From: Modestobacter italicus
GTDB lineage: Bacteria > Actinomycetota > Actinomycetes > Mycobacteriales > Geodermatophilaceae
DNA length: 64,000 bases
Direction: 5' to 3'
NCBI RefSeq assembly: GCF_019799965.1
Contig: NZ_JABGCJ010000007.1
Coordinates: 186,001-250,000 of the forward strand
This document shows positions 13,280 to 22,612 of the stretch, piece after piece. A model generated the notes under the pieces. That model saw only the letters and a program-made list of their open reading frames with translations, made no database searches and was not told the DNA's origin. Position 1 is the first letter of the stretch; each line of letters opens with the position of its first letter. The translations under genes were made by a program, and so were the position numbers.

Positions 13280-15115
13280 TCACTGGCGGGCGCGGCTCTT
13301 GATCCGGGCGGTGAGCTCGGTGACCTGGGTGTAGGTGGCCCGGCGCTCGCTCATCAGGCCGGTGATCTTCTTGACCGCGTGCATGACCGTCGTGTGGTCC
13401 TTGCCGCCGAAGGAGGCACCGATCCGCGGCAGGGAGAGCTCGGTGAGCTCCCGGCACAGGTACATCGCGATCTGCCGGGCGTTGACCAGGGTGCGGCTGC
13501 GGTTGGCGCCCTGCAGCTCCTCCATCGTCACGGAGAAGTACTCCGCGGTCGCGGCCATGATGATCGCCGCGGTGATCTGCGGGCCCTGCTCGTCGCTGAT
13601 CAGGTCCTTGAGCACCAGCTCGGCCAGCGACAGGTCGACCGGCTGCTTGTTCAGGCTGGCGAAGGCGGTGACCCGGATCAGCGCGCCCTCGAGCTCGCGG
13701 ATGTTGGTCTGCACCTTGCTGGCGATGAACTCCAGCACCGCGTCGGGCGCCTGCAGCCGCTCGCCGTAGGCCTTCTTCCGGAGGATCGCGATGCGCGTCT
13801 CCAGGTCCGGCGCCTGGACGTCGGTGATCAGGCCCCACTCGAAGCGGGTGCGCAGCCGGTCCTCCAGCGTCGTCAGCTTCTTCGGCGCCCGGTCGGAGGT
13901 GATCACGATCTGCTTGCTGGCGTTGTGCAGCGTGTTGAAGGTGTGGAAGAACTCCTCCTGCGTCCGCTCGGCGCGCTCCAGGAACTGGATGTCGTCGATC
14001 AGCAGGAAGTCGATGTCCCGGTAGCGACGCCGGAAGTCCTCGGCCCGGCCGGAGTGCACCAGGTTGATGAACTCGTTGGTGAACTCCTCGGTGCTGACGT
14101 ACCGGACCCGCACGTTGGGGAACATCCGCGCCGCGTAGTGGCCGATCGCGTGCAGCAGGTGGGTCTTGCCCAGCCCGGAGTCGCCGTAGATGAACAGCGG
14201 GTTGTAGGCGCGGGCCGGGGCCTCGGCGACGGCGACGGCGGCCGCGTGCGCGAACCGGTTGCTGTTGCCGATGACGAAGCTGTCGAAGACGTACTTGGCG
14301 TTGAGACCCGGGTCCAGCCCGGCCGGCCGCCGGTCGGCGAACAGCGGGACCGCACCGGCTCCGCGGCCCGACCGGTCCGCCGCCCGCCGCTCGTTCTCCC
14401 CCGACGTCTGCCCACCGGGGCCAGTCGCGCCGTTGCCGTCGTCCTCGCCGGGTTCACGGTCCCAGGGCGCGAGCCGGCGGGGCCCGCCGTCGGCCTCGGC
14501 GGCGGCGGAGCCGCGGGACCAGTCCCGGCCGTCACCGGACTCCGGGAGCCAGGCCTCCGCGCGCGCGGCGTCGGTGCGCACCCCGAAGGCGCTGCGTCCG
14601 TCGTCCACCCGGTCACGGTCGGCCCGGTCCTCGGCGGCGCGGTCGTGCGCGGCCCGCTCCCGGGCAGCCAGCTCCTCCGAGGCACGGTCGTGGGCGATCC
14701 GGTCCTGGGTCAGCCGCTCCTGGGTCAGCCGGTCGTCGGCCGACCAGTCCGCAGCGCCGTCCTCGGCGGGGCGGTCACGCTCGACCGGAGCCCAGCGCCG
14801 GCTGTCGGTCTCGACGCGGCGGGGCAGCGTGGCCGGCTCCGGCGGCGGGGCCGCGGGCATGTCCTCCAGCTGCACGGCCACCCGGATGGCACGGCCGAAC
14901 TCCGAGGACAGCGCCTCGGCCAGCACCATGCGCATCCGCGACTCGAGCACGGTCTGGGTGAACTCGTTGGGGGCCGCGAGCACGGCGGTGTCCTCGACCA
15001 GCCCGAGCGGGCGGGTGAGTTCCAGCATCGCCTTCTGCTGTGGGGACAGGCTGGTGGAGAGCCGCTCGCGGATCTGGTCCCAGACCGTCGCCAGGTCGAC
15101 CGGAGAGTCGGCCAT
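13280..15115 (-). CDS. dnaA: chromosomal replication initiator protein DnaA
   Basis: An AAA+ initiator that binds DnaA boxes and opens oriC. It is 611 aa, at the long end for the family because domain II (about residues 90-270) is large, charged and low-complexity. Residues 126-175 form ten tandem pentads ending mostly in DR or ER ([25 protein letters not shown]). Domain III has Walker [10 protein letters not shown] (312-320), Walker B LLIDDIQF and the sensor region; domain IV ends with the DnaA signature [15 protein letters not shown]. The ATG at 15115 gives the conserved domain I start; AAGG lies about 10 nt upstream. Candidate autoregulatory boxes lie in its promoter. Confidence 0.97.
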   Translation of the reverse strand: MADSPVDLATVWDQIRERLSTSLSPQQKAMLELTRPLGLVEDTAVLAAPNEFTQTVLESRMRMVLAEALSSEFGRAIRVAVQLEDMPAAPPPEPATLPRRVETDSRRWAPVERDRPAEDGAADWSADDRLTQERLTQDRIAHDRASEELAARERAAHDRAAEDRADRDRVDDGRSAFGVRTDAARAEAWLPESGDGRDWSRGSAAAEADGGPRRLAPWDREPGEDDGNGATGPGGQTSGENERRAADRSGRGAGAVPLFADRRPAGLDPGLNAKYVFDSFVIGNSNRFAHAAAVAVAEAPARAYNPLFIYGDSGLGKTHLLHAIGHYAARMFPNVRVRYVSTEEFTNEFINLVHSGRAEDFRRRYRDIDFLLIDDIQFLERAERTQEEFFHTFNTLHNASKQIVITSDRAPKKLTTLEDRLRTRFEWGLITDVQAPDLETRIAILRKKAYGERLQAPDAVLEFIASKVQTNIRELEGALIRVTAFASLNKQPVDLSLAELVLKDLISDEQGPQITAAIIMAATAEYFSVTMEELQGANRSRTLVNARQIAMYLCRELTELSLPRIGASFGGKDHTTVMHAVKKITGLMSERRATYTQVTELTARIKSRARQ

Positions 15116-15775
15116 CGACTGTGTCCCTTCCCGTGCCTTCGGTCCTGCGCCCCGCACCGCCGTCCACAGGTGCGGACGGGTGCAGATGGCCCGCTGGATC
15201 CCCCGTCCGGTCCCCAGCTGTGGACGTGCGAGGGCTGGCTGTCCACACGAGTGTCCACAGTCTGTGCACGCCCGGCGACAGGTGGTCCCGGTACCGGCGT
15301 CCCCGGTCGCGGGAATCCGACGTCGTCGCTGGTCGGTGCCCTGCCGGGACGTCGGGAGGATGGAGTGCGGGCCGGCGGGACGGCGGGATCGGCGTACGAA
15401 CCGGCCACCGTTCGTCCAACGCGGAGCGACGGCGACGCTAACAGCCCCGTCCACAGCCCGGCAATCACGCGTTGCCCGCCTCCTGCCGGGGCCTCGGCGT
15501 GTCCGGCACCAGGGCGCGGCGAGGCGGTGCACCATGACCGGTCCGGCCAGCGCACCGGGACCCCCGGGGTCTCGGCTATGCTGGTCGGAGTCTGTGCACA
15601 GGGCCCGGTGTACTCCCCCACCTGAGGGGTGGCCGGGGCCGGTGCGCAGCAGACCAGCCACGGGGTGCCGGGTGTCGGTCGCAGGGCCTCGGCTCCGTGA
15701 CTCGCTCGTCCCCCGCGCGTGCGCTGCCCGACCGGGCACGCGCCGCACCGACGTCGTCAGCAGTGGGAGTCCCTC
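15116..15775. promoter_or_regulatory. divergent dnaA / rpmH control region with DnaA boxes
   Basis: A gene-free 660-nt stretch. DnaA-box-like 9-mers: 15160-15168 (CCGTCCACA), 15219-15227 (minus, ACGTCCACA), 15239-15247 (CTGTCCACA), 15251-15259 (GTGTCCACA), 15262-15270, 15447-15455 (CCGTCCACA) and 15592-15600 (CTGTGCACA). A candidate dnaA promoter on the minus strand is TTGCCG (15459-15464), an 18-nt spacer and TAGCGT (15435-15440); the box at 15447 lies in that spacer. TATGCT at 15577-15582 is a possible -10 for rpmH. DnaA autoregulation is known in several bacteria and inferred here. Confidence 0.65.
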
Positions 15776-15913
15776 GTGAGCAAGCGCACCTTCCAGCCGA
15801 ACAACCGCCGCCGGTCCAAGACCCACGGCTTCCGGCTGCGCATGCGCACCCGGGCCGGTCGCGCCATCCTCGCCGGCCGCCGGCGCAAGGGTCGCGACAA
15901 GCTCTCCGCCTGA
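15776..15913 (+). CDS. rpmH: 50S ribosomal protein L34
   Basis: A 45-aa, very basic large-subunit protein. It matches L34 end to end: [18 protein letters not shown], then [19 protein letters not shown]. The GTG at 15776 follows GGGAGT by 5 nt and gives the exact family N-terminus; an upstream in-frame ATG would add 19 residues foreign to L34. rnpA starts one base after its stop. It is the first gene of the rpmH-rnpA-yidD-yidC-jag-rsmG run. Confidence 0.97.
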   Translation: MSKRTFQPNNRRRSKTHGFRLRMRTRAGRAILAGRRRKGRDKLSA

Positions 15914-15914
15914 G

Positions 15915-16301
15915 GTGCTGCCCGCGCAGGCACGCCTGCGCCGGCGGCCGGAGTTCACCACGGTGGTGCGGTCCGGCCGGCGCGCCGGGCGTCCGACCTT
16001 GGTGCTGCACTACCTCCCCGAACGGCCCGTCGCCCGGACCGGGGGTCCGCTGGACCCCCCGACCGGGCCGCGGGCCGGTTTCGTGGTCGGCAAGACGGTC
16101 GGCAACTCCGTCTGCCGCCACCGGGTGACCCGGCAGCTGCGGCACCTCGTCGGTGCCCAGCTGCACCGCCTGCCGGCGTCCGCCGACCTCGTCGTGCGCG
16201 CCCGCCCGGAGGCCGCCGGGGCCGACTCCACCGTGCTGGGCCGCGATCTCGACGCGGGCCTGGCGCGGTTGCTCGGCGACCGCCCGGCCCGACGCTCGTG
16301 A
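15915..16301 (+). CDS. rnpA: ribonuclease P protein component
   Basis: The protein subunit of RNase P, which helps the RNA subunit trim tRNA 5' leaders. It is 128 aa and basic. The N-terminus [16 protein letters not shown] and the RNR-like signature region [20 protein letters not shown] are recognisable, though the usual NRVKR is here CRHRVTR. It starts with GTG directly after the rpmH stop and its own stop overlaps the yidD start by 4 nt (GTGA), so translational coupling is likely. Confidence 0.94.
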   Translation: MLPAQARLRRRPEFTTVVRSGRRAGRPTLVLHYLPERPVARTGGPLDPPTGPRAGFVVGKTVGNSVCRHRVTRQLRHLVGAQLHRLPASADLVVRARPEAAGADSTVLGRDLDAGLARLLGDRPARRS

Positions 16302-16684
16302 GGCTCTCGCCCGGGCGCGGGTTGCTGTCCGCTGTCCGCTTCTACCAGCGGGCGGTCAGCCCGGCGTTCCCGCCGCGCTGCCGGTTCGTCCCCAGTTGCA
16401 GTGCGTACGCCGCCGAGGCCATCGAGCTGCACGGCGCCGCCCGCGGCAGCTGGCTGGCGGCGCGCCGGCTGGCCAAGTGCGCTCCCTGGCACCCCGGTGG
16501 CGTCGACCTCGTCCCGCCGCGGGACGGCGGAACTGCCGAGGCCACCCACTCGTCGTGCACCACGGCACAGGAACCGGCTCCCGAGGCCGGTCCCGCCCCG
16601 ACGGTTGACGGCACACATCGTCCCGACCGTGCCACCCCGCCGGCTCCCTGCCGGTCTGCGCAGCAGGAGGCTGGCGTTGCTTGA
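16298..16684 (+). CDS. yidD: membrane protein insertion efficiency factor YidD
   Basis: A small membrane-associated protein that aids YidC-dependent insertion. The conserved core is residues 1-75: [27 protein letters not shown], with the family cysteines, then [16 protein letters not shown]. The product is 128 aa; beyond residue 75 lies a Pro/Thr/Ala-rich tail with no known function. The GTG start overlaps the rnpA stop by 4 nt, and its 3' end overlaps the yidC start by 8 nt. Confidence 0.92.
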   Translation: MRLSPGRGLLSAVRFYQRAVSPAFPPRCRFVPSCSAYAAEAIELHGAARGSWLAARRLAKCAPWHPGGVDLVPPRDGGTAEATHSSCTTAQEPAPEAGPAPTVDGTHRPDRATPPAPCRSAQQEAGVA

Positions 16685-17786
16685 CTGGCTGTACACCGCG
16701 ATCGCATGGGTGATGAAGCAGTGGCACGCACTGTTCTCCACCTTCCTCGACCCGGCGAGCGGCATCACCTGGGCGCTGTCGATCGTCTTCCTGGTCGTCA
16801 CCATCCGGGTGCTGCTCTTCCGCCTGTTCGTCAAGCAGGTCAAGTCCCAGCGGGCGATGCAGGAGATCCAGCCGGAGATCCAGAAGCTCCGCAAGCAGTA
16901 CGGCAGCGACAAGCAGGGCTTCAGCCAGGCGATGATGGCGCTGCAGAAGGAGCGCGGGGTCAACCCGCTGGCCGGCTGCCTGCCGATCCTGCCGCAGATC
17001 CCGATCTTCCTGTCGCTGTTCCACGTGCTCCGGCGGATCGCACCGGGCAAGGACGGCCTCTACAGCTGGGACGACACCCTCACCGACCAGGCAGCCTCCG
17101 CGCAGCTGTTCGGCGCGCCGATCTCCTCCTCGTTCAACATGGCCGGGGAGAAGGAGCAGCTGATCCTGGCGCTCCCGGGTGTCGGCTACACGAACATCCG
17201 GATCGTCGCGTTCGTGCTGATCGTGATCATGTGCGCCACGACCTTCTTCACCCAGAAGCAGATCATGAAGCGCTCCGGCCCGGTCGAGGGTCAGGCCGCC
17301 ATGGTGCAGAAGCTGCTGCTCTACGGCATGCCGCTGAGCCTCTTCGTCTCCGGCTTCTTCTTCCCCATCGGCGTCCTGCTGTACTGGTTCACCAACAACC
17401 TGTGGACCCTGGGCCAGCAGTTCTACATCCTGAAGAAGCTGCCTCCGCCCGGGTCGCCCGCCGCGCTCGCCAAGGCCGCGGCGGACAAGCCGCAGGTCGA
17501 CCCGAAGTCGCTGGCGCCGAAGCCCGGCGCCAAGCCGGTCCGGCCGAAGCCGGGCACCCGTGCGGCCAGCAGTGCACCGGCCTCCACGGTCGACGCCGAC
17601 GGCCAGACGGTCGAGGCTCCTGCCGACGGCACGACGCCCGGCACCGGTGCCGGCGCGACCGACGGCGGGCCACCGTCGGGCCAGGCCAACGGCCGCCCTC
17701 CCGGGTCGAACCGCCCGCGGTCGGGCTCGACCGGCAGCCGGTCGGCCGCCGGGCCGGCCAACCGCGGCAAGCGCAAGCGCCGCTGA
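16677..17786 (+). CDS. yidC: membrane protein insertase YidC/Oxa1
   Basis: A 369-aa integral membrane insertase and chaperone. An N-terminal segment ([20 protein letters not shown]) is followed by the Oxa1 core with five hydrophobic segments between about residues 5 and 255; [17 protein letters not shown] is the cytoplasmic hairpin and [14 protein letters not shown] a conserved hydrophobic segment. The C-terminal 110 residues are Pro/Ala/Gly-rich and end in the basic GKRKRR. The TTG at 16677 is preferred because AGGAGG ends 6 nt upstream and it gives the short actinobacterial N-terminus; a longer upstream frame overlaps yidD. Confidence 0.93.
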   Translation: MLDWLYTAIAWVMKQWHALFSTFLDPASGITWALSIVFLVVTIRVLLFRLFVKQVKSQRAMQEIQPEIQKLRKQYGSDKQGFSQAMMALQKERGVNPLAGCLPILPQIPIFLSLFHVLRRIAPGKDGLYSWDDTLTDQAASAQLFGAPISSSFNMAGEKEQLILALPGVGYTNIRIVAFVLIVIMCATTFFTQKQIMKRSGPVEGQAAMVQKLLLYGMPLSLFVSGFFFPIGVLLYWFTNNLWTLGQQFYILKKLPPPGSPAALAKAAADKPQVDPKSLAPKPGAKPVRPKPGTRAASSAPASTVDADGQTVEAPADGTTPGTGAGATDGGPPSGQANGRPPGSNRPRSGSTGSRSAAGPANRGKRKRR

Positions 17787-17876
17787 CGCACCGGCGCACC
17801 CGGGCTCCGCGCCCGTCGAGTGCCCGGCCCTGACCACCGGGCTCGCCCGGCCGCCAGCACGACCTTGGAGGACTCC

Positions 17877-18551
17877 GTGAGTGCACCCGACAACGACACC
17901 GTGAGCGACCCCGCGGGCGACACCGCCACCACGGCCGAGGCCACCTCGGACGCGGTGCTCACCCGGGCCGGCGGCACCGGTGACCCGGCCCTGCCGGACG
18001 CCGACCCGGCCTCCGCGGACGCCGTCGTGGAGCCGGTGGACGTCGACGAGGACGGCCACGGCGACGAGGAGGACGACGAGGACGGCGCCGAAGGCCTGCT
18101 GGTGCGCGAGGGCGACGTCGCCGGGGACTACCTCGAGCGGCTGCTGGACATCCTCGACGTCGACGGCGACATCGACCTGGACGTCGAGGGCGACCGCGCC
18201 TCCGTGGCGGTCGTCGGTGGTGAGCTGAAGACGCTGATCGGCCCCGACGGCGCCACCTTGGAGGCCCTGCAGGAGCTGACCCGGCTCGCGGTGGCGCAGT
18301 CCACCGGCGTCCGCAGCCGGCTGATGCTCGACATCGGCGGTTTCCGGGCCAAGCGGCGGGCCGACCTCACCGACCTGGCCTCCGCTGCTGCCGCACGCGT
18401 GGCGCAGAGCGGGGCGGCCGAGCGTCTGGCCCCGATGAACCCCTTCGAGCGCAAGGTCGTCCACGACGTCATCGCCGCAGCCGAGGGTGTGCACAGCGAG
18501 TCGGAGGGCGAAGAGCCGAACCGTCGCGTCGTGGTCCTGCCCGAGCGGTGA
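17877..18551 (+). CDS. jag: Jag/KhpB-type RNA-binding protein
   Basis: A 224-aa SpoIIIJ-associated (Jag, KhpB) protein with KH and R3H RNA-binding domains. Residues 1-75 are acidic and disordered. A KH domain follows at about 85-150 (DYLERLLDILDVDGDIDLDVEG, then GGELKTLIGPDGATLEALQELTRL). The R3H end includes NPFERKVVHDVIAAAEGVHSESEGEEPNRRVV. GGAGG sits 5 nt before the GTG. It follows yidC by 90 nt and its stop overlaps the rsmG start (GTGA). Confidence 0.93.
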   Translation: MSAPDNDTVSDPAGDTATTAEATSDAVLTRAGGTGDPALPDADPASADAVVEPVDVDEDGHGDEEDDEDGAEGLLVREGDVAGDYLERLLDILDVDGDIDLDVEGDRASVAVVGGELKTLIGPDGATLEALQELTRLAVAQSTGVRSRLMLDIGGFRAKRRADLTDLASAAAARVAQSGAAERLAPMNPFERKVVHDVIAAAEGVHSESEGEEPNRRVVVLPER

Positions 18552-19264
18552 GCGACCCGGGTGACCCGGCCGGGGCGGACACCCCGGCCGGCCAGCGAGA
18601 CCAGTCGGTTCCGGAAGTCCCGCCGTCCGCGGCGCGACTGTTCGGTCCGGCCATCGACGACGCGGCCCGCTACGTGTCGCTGCTCGCCGGCGAAGGGGTC
18701 GTCCGCGGCCTGATCGGGCCGCGCGAGGTCCCCCGCCTCTGGGAGCGGCACGTCCTGAACAGCGTGGCGTTGGCCGAGGCGGTCCCGGACGGGGCGCGGG
18801 TCGTCGACGTGGGCAGCGGCGCGGGCCTCCCCGGGATCCCCCTGGGGCTGGCCCGGCCCGACGTCACACTGACCCTGGTGGAGCCGATGGCCCGCCGGGT
18901 GGAGTTCCTCCAAGAGGTCGTCACGGAGCTGGGTGCGCCGTGGCGGGTGGTCCGCGGTCGGGCCGAGGAGCGTTCCGTCGTCCGTGCGGTCGGGCAGGTC
19001 GACGTGGTCACCGCCCGGGCGGTCGCCCCGCTCCCCCGGCTGGTCGGCTGGTGTCGTGGACTGCTGGCCCCCGGAGCCCAGCTGATCGCCCTCGTGGGCG
19101 CCAAGGCGGCCGCCGAGGTGCCCGGGCTGGTCCCCGAGCTGGAGGCCGCCGGGATGCGGGACGTGCACACCCGGGCGGTCGGTGTGGAGTTGGGTGCGGC
19201 AGCCACTACCGTGGTGGTCATGACGCGGGGCGGTTCTGCCCGTTCCGGCCCGACGTCAGGATGA
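18548..19264 (+). CDS. rsmG: 16S rRNA (guanine-N7) methyltransferase RsmG (GidB)
   Basis: A SAM-dependent methyltransferase for G527 of 16S rRNA (E. coli numbering), 238 aa. Seen: the substrate region GPREVPRLWERHVLNSVAL, the SAM motif VVDVGSGAGLPGIPLGLARPD, and VVTARAVAPLPRLVGW. The GTG overlaps the jag stop. Its own stop is 4 nt before the first parS site upstream of parA, so the promoter and operator of parAB lie in only about 75 nt. Confidence 0.95.
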   Translation: MSDPGDPAGADTPAGQRDQSVPEVPPSAARLFGPAIDDAARYVSLLAGEGVVRGLIGPREVPRLWERHVLNSVALAEAVPDGARVVDVGSGAGLPGIPLGLARPDVTLTLVEPMARRVEFLQEVVTELGAPWRVVRGRAEERSVVRAVGQVDVVTARAVAPLPRLVGWCRGLLAPGAQLIALVGAKAAAEVPGLVPELEAAGMRDVHTRAVGVELGAAATTVVVMTRGGSARSGPTSG

Positions 19265-19268
19265 GTGC

Positions 19269-19282
19269 GTTTCACGTGGAAC
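19269..19282. promoter_or_regulatory. parS: parS site upstream of parA (copy 1)
   Basis: GTTTCACGTGGAAC, one base off perfect symmetry and matching the parS core. It lies between rsmG and parA, 21 bases before copy 2. Confidence 0.88.
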
Positions 19283-19303
19283 TGGCCATCGCGATGCATC
19301 GGC

Positions 19304-19317
19304 GTTCCACGTGGAAC
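19304..19317. promoter_or_regulatory. parS: parS site upstream of parA (copy 2)
   Basis: GTTCCACGTGGAAC, perfect palindrome, 23 bases before the parA start codon. Two sites this close to the promoter suggest that ParB nucleation also affects parAB expression (inference). Confidence 0.9.
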
Positions 19318-19340
19318 ACGGTGGTGAGGAGGACGCACCG

Positions 19341-20423
19341 ATGACGGACCCGGGCGAGCGGCTGCGCACCAGCCTCGCCGCCGATCAGAATGTCGGTGCC
19401 GAGTTCGACAGCCCGATCGCCATGGAGGCGATGCGGGCGACCCGCGTCCTGCACGCGGCCGATCAGGATCCCTTCCCCGCACCCGGACGGATCAGGGTCA
19501 TCACGATCGCCAACCAGAAGGGTGGCGTCGGGAAGACCACCTCGACGGTGAACCTCGGTGTCGCCCTGGCCATGTACGGGCTGCGCACCCTGGTCATCGA
19601 CCTGGACCCCCAGGGGAACGCGAGCACCGCCCTGGGCGTCGAGCACACCGTCGGCACGCCCTCGATCTACGACGCACTCGTCGGTGACAACACGCTGGCC
19701 GAGGTGACCCACCCGACCACCGCCAGTCCTCATCTGTCCTGCGTCCCGGCGACGATCGACCTGGCCGGCGCCGAGATCGAGCTGGTCTCCGTCGTCGCCA
19801 GAGAGCACCGGCTGCGCCGTTCCATCGAGACCTACCTGCACGAGCTCCCGGCCGAGCAGCGCCCGCACTACGTGCTCATCGACTGCCCGCCGTCACTGGG
19901 TCTGCTCACGCTGAACGCCCTGGTGGCCGGGGACGAGGTGCTGATCCCGATCCAGTGCGAGTACTACGCACTCGAGGGGCTCGGGCAGCTGCTCTCCAAC
20001 ATCGACCTGGTGCGTGCACACCTGAACCCGGGGATCTCGGTGAGCACCATCCTGCTCACCATGTACGACGGCCGGACGAAGCTCGCCGACCAGGTGGCCG
20101 ACGAGGTGCGCAACCACTTCGGCGACCTGGTGCTCAAGGCGGTGATCCCGCGCAACGTCCGAGTGAGCGAGGCGCCGGGCTACGGCCAGTCGGTGCTCAC
20201 CTACGACCCGGGATCCCGGGGGTCCACCAGCTACGTGGAGGCCGCTCGGGAGCTCGCGCACCGAGGGGCCGACCTGCCGGCCGCCCCGAGCGCGCCGGTC
20301 GTGCAGACGCCGCCGCCTCCCCCGCCGCCGGTGGCCGGCCCGCCGACCATGCCGTCGGTCGCTGCGCTCGTGCTGGGTGAGCCGATGGCCACCCCCGCGC
20401 CCCGTGGGCGGCACGCGACGTGA
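19341..20423 (+). CDS. parA: chromosome partitioning ATPase ParA
   Basis: A 360-aa deviant Walker ATPase (Soj/ParA) that moves or anchors ParB-parS complexes. The Walker A KGGVGKTTSTVNLG lies near residues 60-73; the A' and B regions read LVIDLDPQGN and YVLIDCPPSLG. About 50 residues precede the core and a Pro-rich C-terminal tail of roughly 50 residues follows it. The ATG at 19341 follows GAGGAGG by 8 nt; an upstream in-frame start overlaps the parS site and is unlikely. parB follows after 67 nt. Confidence 0.95.
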   Translation: MTDPGERLRTSLAADQNVGAEFDSPIAMEAMRATRVLHAADQDPFPAPGRIRVITIANQKGGVGKTTSTVNLGVALAMYGLRTLVIDLDPQGNASTALGVEHTVGTPSIYDALVGDNTLAEVTHPTTASPHLSCVPATIDLAGAEIELVSVVAREHRLRRSIETYLHELPAEQRPHYVLIDCPPSLGLLTLNALVAGDEVLIPIQCEYYALEGLGQLLSNIDLVRAHLNPGISVSTILLTMYDGRTKLADQVADEVRNHFGDLVLKAVIPRNVRVSEAPGYGQSVLTYDPGSRGSTSYVEAARELAHRGADLPAAPSAPVVQTPPPPPPPVAGPPTMPSVAALVLGEPMATPAPRGRHAT

Positions 20424-20490
20424 CCACCCTGCGCACCACTGACATCCCCGGACCGCGACCGCGGACGCCGGGCACCAGCGAGGAGGACTC

Positions 20491-21531
20491 GTGAGCAAGC
20501 GCGGCGGTCTCGGCCGGGGCCTGGCGGCCCTCATCCCCACCAGCGCTCCGGCGCCCACCGCGACGCCCGCAGCCCGTGCTGCTGAGGCGGCTGAGGCCGC
20601 TGAGGCCGCCTCAGCGGTGCAGCAGGCCGGTGGGACCCCGCCGGCCGCTCCGGACCGGACCGCGTCGGTGCACGAACTGCCGGCCCGCGCGCTCGAGGAG
20701 GTGGCCGGGGTCCCCGGTGCCCAGCTGCGCGAGGTGCCGGTCGGGGACGTCGTCCCCAACCCCAAGCAGCCCCGGCAGGTCTTCGACGACGAGGCCTTGG
20801 AGGAGCTCACCCACTCGGTGCGGGAGTTCGGGCTGCTCCAGCCGATCGTCGTCCGGGAGGCCGGGGACGGCCGGTACGAGCTGATCATGGGTGAGCGCCG
20901 GCTGCGTGCCTCCCGGGCCGCCGGGCTGGAGACCGTGCCGGCGATCGTCCGGGACACCACCGACGACGCGATGCTCCGGGACGCCCTGCTGGAGAACATC
21001 CACCGGGTCCAGCTCAACCCGCTGGAGGAGGCGGCTGCCTACCAGCAGCTGCTGGAGGAGTTCGGCGCCACCCACGAGGAGCTGGCCAGCAAGATCGGGC
21101 GCAGCCGCTCTCAGGTCACCAACACCATCCGCCTGATGAAGCTGCCGGTGAAGGTGCAGACGCGGGTGGCCGCCGGCGTGATCTCCGCCGGGCACGCCCG
21201 GGCGCTGCTGGGTCTGCCGGAGGCCGAGGCGCAGGACGCGCTGGCCACCCGGATCGTCGCCGAGGGCATGTCGGTGCGGGCCACCGAGGAGGCGGTCGCG
21301 ATGGCGGTCGCCGACACCCCCGCGGCCGCCCGCAGGTCGGCGCGCAAGATCACCGCCCCTGGCGTGGAGGACCTCGCCGGGCGGCTGTCCGACGTGTTCG
21401 AGACCAAGGTCAAGGTGCAGATCGGCCGGGCGAAGGGGCGCATCGTCGTCGAGTTCGGCTCGGTCGACGACCTGCAGCGCATCGTCGGCATGATGGCCCC
21501 CGACATCACCGGTCGCAGCCCCCAGGAGTGA
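20491..21531 (+). CDS. parB: chromosome partitioning protein ParB (CTPase clamp)
   Basis: A 346-aa ParB that loads at parS and slides as a CTP-gated clamp. The extreme N-terminus has the ParA-contact motif [14 protein letters not shown]. After an Ala-rich linker with [11 protein letters not shown], the CTP-binding domain shows NPKQPRQVF and [12 protein letters not shown], then [14 protein letters not shown] and the helix-turn-helix [22 protein letters not shown]. The C-terminal dimer domain covers the last 60 residues. GAGGAGG precedes the GTG. A strong hairpin follows the stop, ending the operon. Confidence 0.96.
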   Translation: MSKRGGLGRGLAALIPTSAPAPTATPAARAAEAAEAAEAASAVQQAGGTPPAAPDRTASVHELPARALEEVAGVPGAQLREVPVGDVVPNPKQPRQVFDDEALEELTHSVREFGLLQPIVVREAGDGRYELIMGERRLRASRAAGLETVPAIVRDTTDDAMLRDALLENIHRVQLNPLEEAAAYQQLLEEFGATHEELASKIGRSRSQVTNTIRLMKLPVKVQTRVAAGVISAGHARALLGLPEAEAQDALATRIVAEGMSVRATEEAVAMAVADTPAAARRSARKITAPGVEDLAGRLSDVFETKVKVQIGRAKGRIVVEFGSVDDLQRIVGMMAPDITGRSPQE

Positions 21532-21534
21532 ATC

Positions 21535-21569
21535 GACCCCACGTTGCGTCACAGACGCAACGTGGGGTC
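21535..21569. terminator. strong hairpin after parB
   Basis: A perfect 16-bp stem (GACCCCACGTTGCGTC, 21535-21550, paired with 21554-21569) with a 3-nt ACA loop. It begins 4 nt after the parB stop and sits between convergent parB and the ATP-grasp gene, so it can serve both strands. Confidence 0.85.
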
Positions 21570-21607
21570 CTCGCCGTGGCCGGTCCAGGCGCCTGGCACG
21601 GGTGCGG

Positions 21608-22612
21608 TCAGGGCCGGATCGGACCCTCGCTCGCGGCGCGGGCGAGCAGGCGGCTCAGCACGTCCCCGAGCCGGAGACCCGCCGCCTCGACCGCCATCGG
21701 GAACATCGAGGTCTCGGTCAGGCCCGGAGAGACGTTCACCTCCAGGAAGTGCACCTCTCCGTCGGGGGTGACGATCGCGTCGGTGCGGGACAGGCCGGCC
21801 AGCCCCAGCGCACGGTGCACGCGCAGCGCCACCTCGGCGGCCCGGCCGGCCACCTCGTCGCTGACCCGCGCCGGCGCGTGGTACTCGGTGAGCCCCGGCG
21901 TGTAGCGGGACGTGTAGTCGAAGACGCCCGACTCCGGGGCGATCTCCACGGCAGGCAGTGCCTCCGGCCCCTCCCCCAGGTCGATCACCGAGAGGGCCAG
22001 CTCCACGCCGTCGACGTAGCGTTCCACCATCACGGTGTCGCCGTAGGCGAAGCAGCTCACCATCGCCGCCGGCAGGTCCTCGACCCGGCTGACCTTCTGC
22101 ACGCCCAGCGACGAGCCGCCCGAGGCCGGCTTCACCATCAGCGGCAGGCCCAACCGGGCCACGATCAGGTCGAGGACCGCGCCGGCGCCCAGCTCACGGA
22201 ACGTGCTGTGCGGCAGCGCCACCCAGTCCGGGGTGGACAGCCCGGCGGCCCGCACCACCGACTTGGCGGCCGGCTTGTCCCAGGCCAGCCGGCAGGCCGC
22301 GGCCGGCGAGCCGACGTAGGGGACGCCGGCCAGGTCCAGGACCGCGCGCAGCGCGCCGTCCTCGCCGGTGGCACCGTGGAGCGCGATGAACACAGCGTCG
22401 GCCGGTGACACGGCCAGCCCGGGGAGCAGCTCGGCGTCGGCGTCGTGCAGCTCGGCGTCCACGCCGGCCCGGGTCAGCGCCTCGACGACCTGACCGCCGG
22501 AGTTGATGCTGACCTCCCGCTCGAAGGTCAGCCCGCCGGCGAGCACCAGGGCCCGCAACGGGGTCCGCGGTGCACCGGGGGCCTCCGCCGGTGCGGCAGC
22601 CTGGTCGGTCAT
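21608..22612 (-). CDS. D-alanine--D-alanine ligase family ATP-grasp protein
   Basis: A 334-aa ATP-grasp enzyme resembling Ddl, which joins two D-Ala for peptidoglycan. Seen: LVLAGGLTFEREVSINSG at the N-terminus (usual Ddl has GGxSxEHxVS; here FEREVS), IALHGATGEDGALRAVLDLAGVPYVGS, MVKPASGGSSLGVQKV and EVNVSPGLTETSMFPMA. The His-Gly-x-x-Gly-Glu-Asp-Gly core is typical. Substrate may differ from D-Ala-D-Ala, because the first loop is atypical and genomes of this kind often have a separate ddl. Its start overlaps the aminotransferase stop (ATGA), implying one transcript. Confidence 0.82.
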   Translation of the reverse strand: MTDQAAAPAEAPGAPRTPLRALVLAGGLTFEREVSINSGGQVVEALTRAGVDAELHDADAELLPGLAVSPADAVFIALHGATGEDGALRAVLDLAGVPYVGSPAAACRLAWDKPAAKSVVRAAGLSTPDWVALPHSTFRELGAGAVLDLIVARLGLPLMVKPASGGSSLGVQKVSRVEDLPAAMVSCFAYGDTVMVERYVDGVELALSVIDLGEGPEALPAVEIAPESGVFDYTSRYTPGLTEYHAPARVSDEVAGRAAEVALRVHRALGLAGLSRTDAIVTPDGEVHFLEVNVSPGLTETSMFPMAVEAAGLRLGDVLSRLLARAASEGPIRP

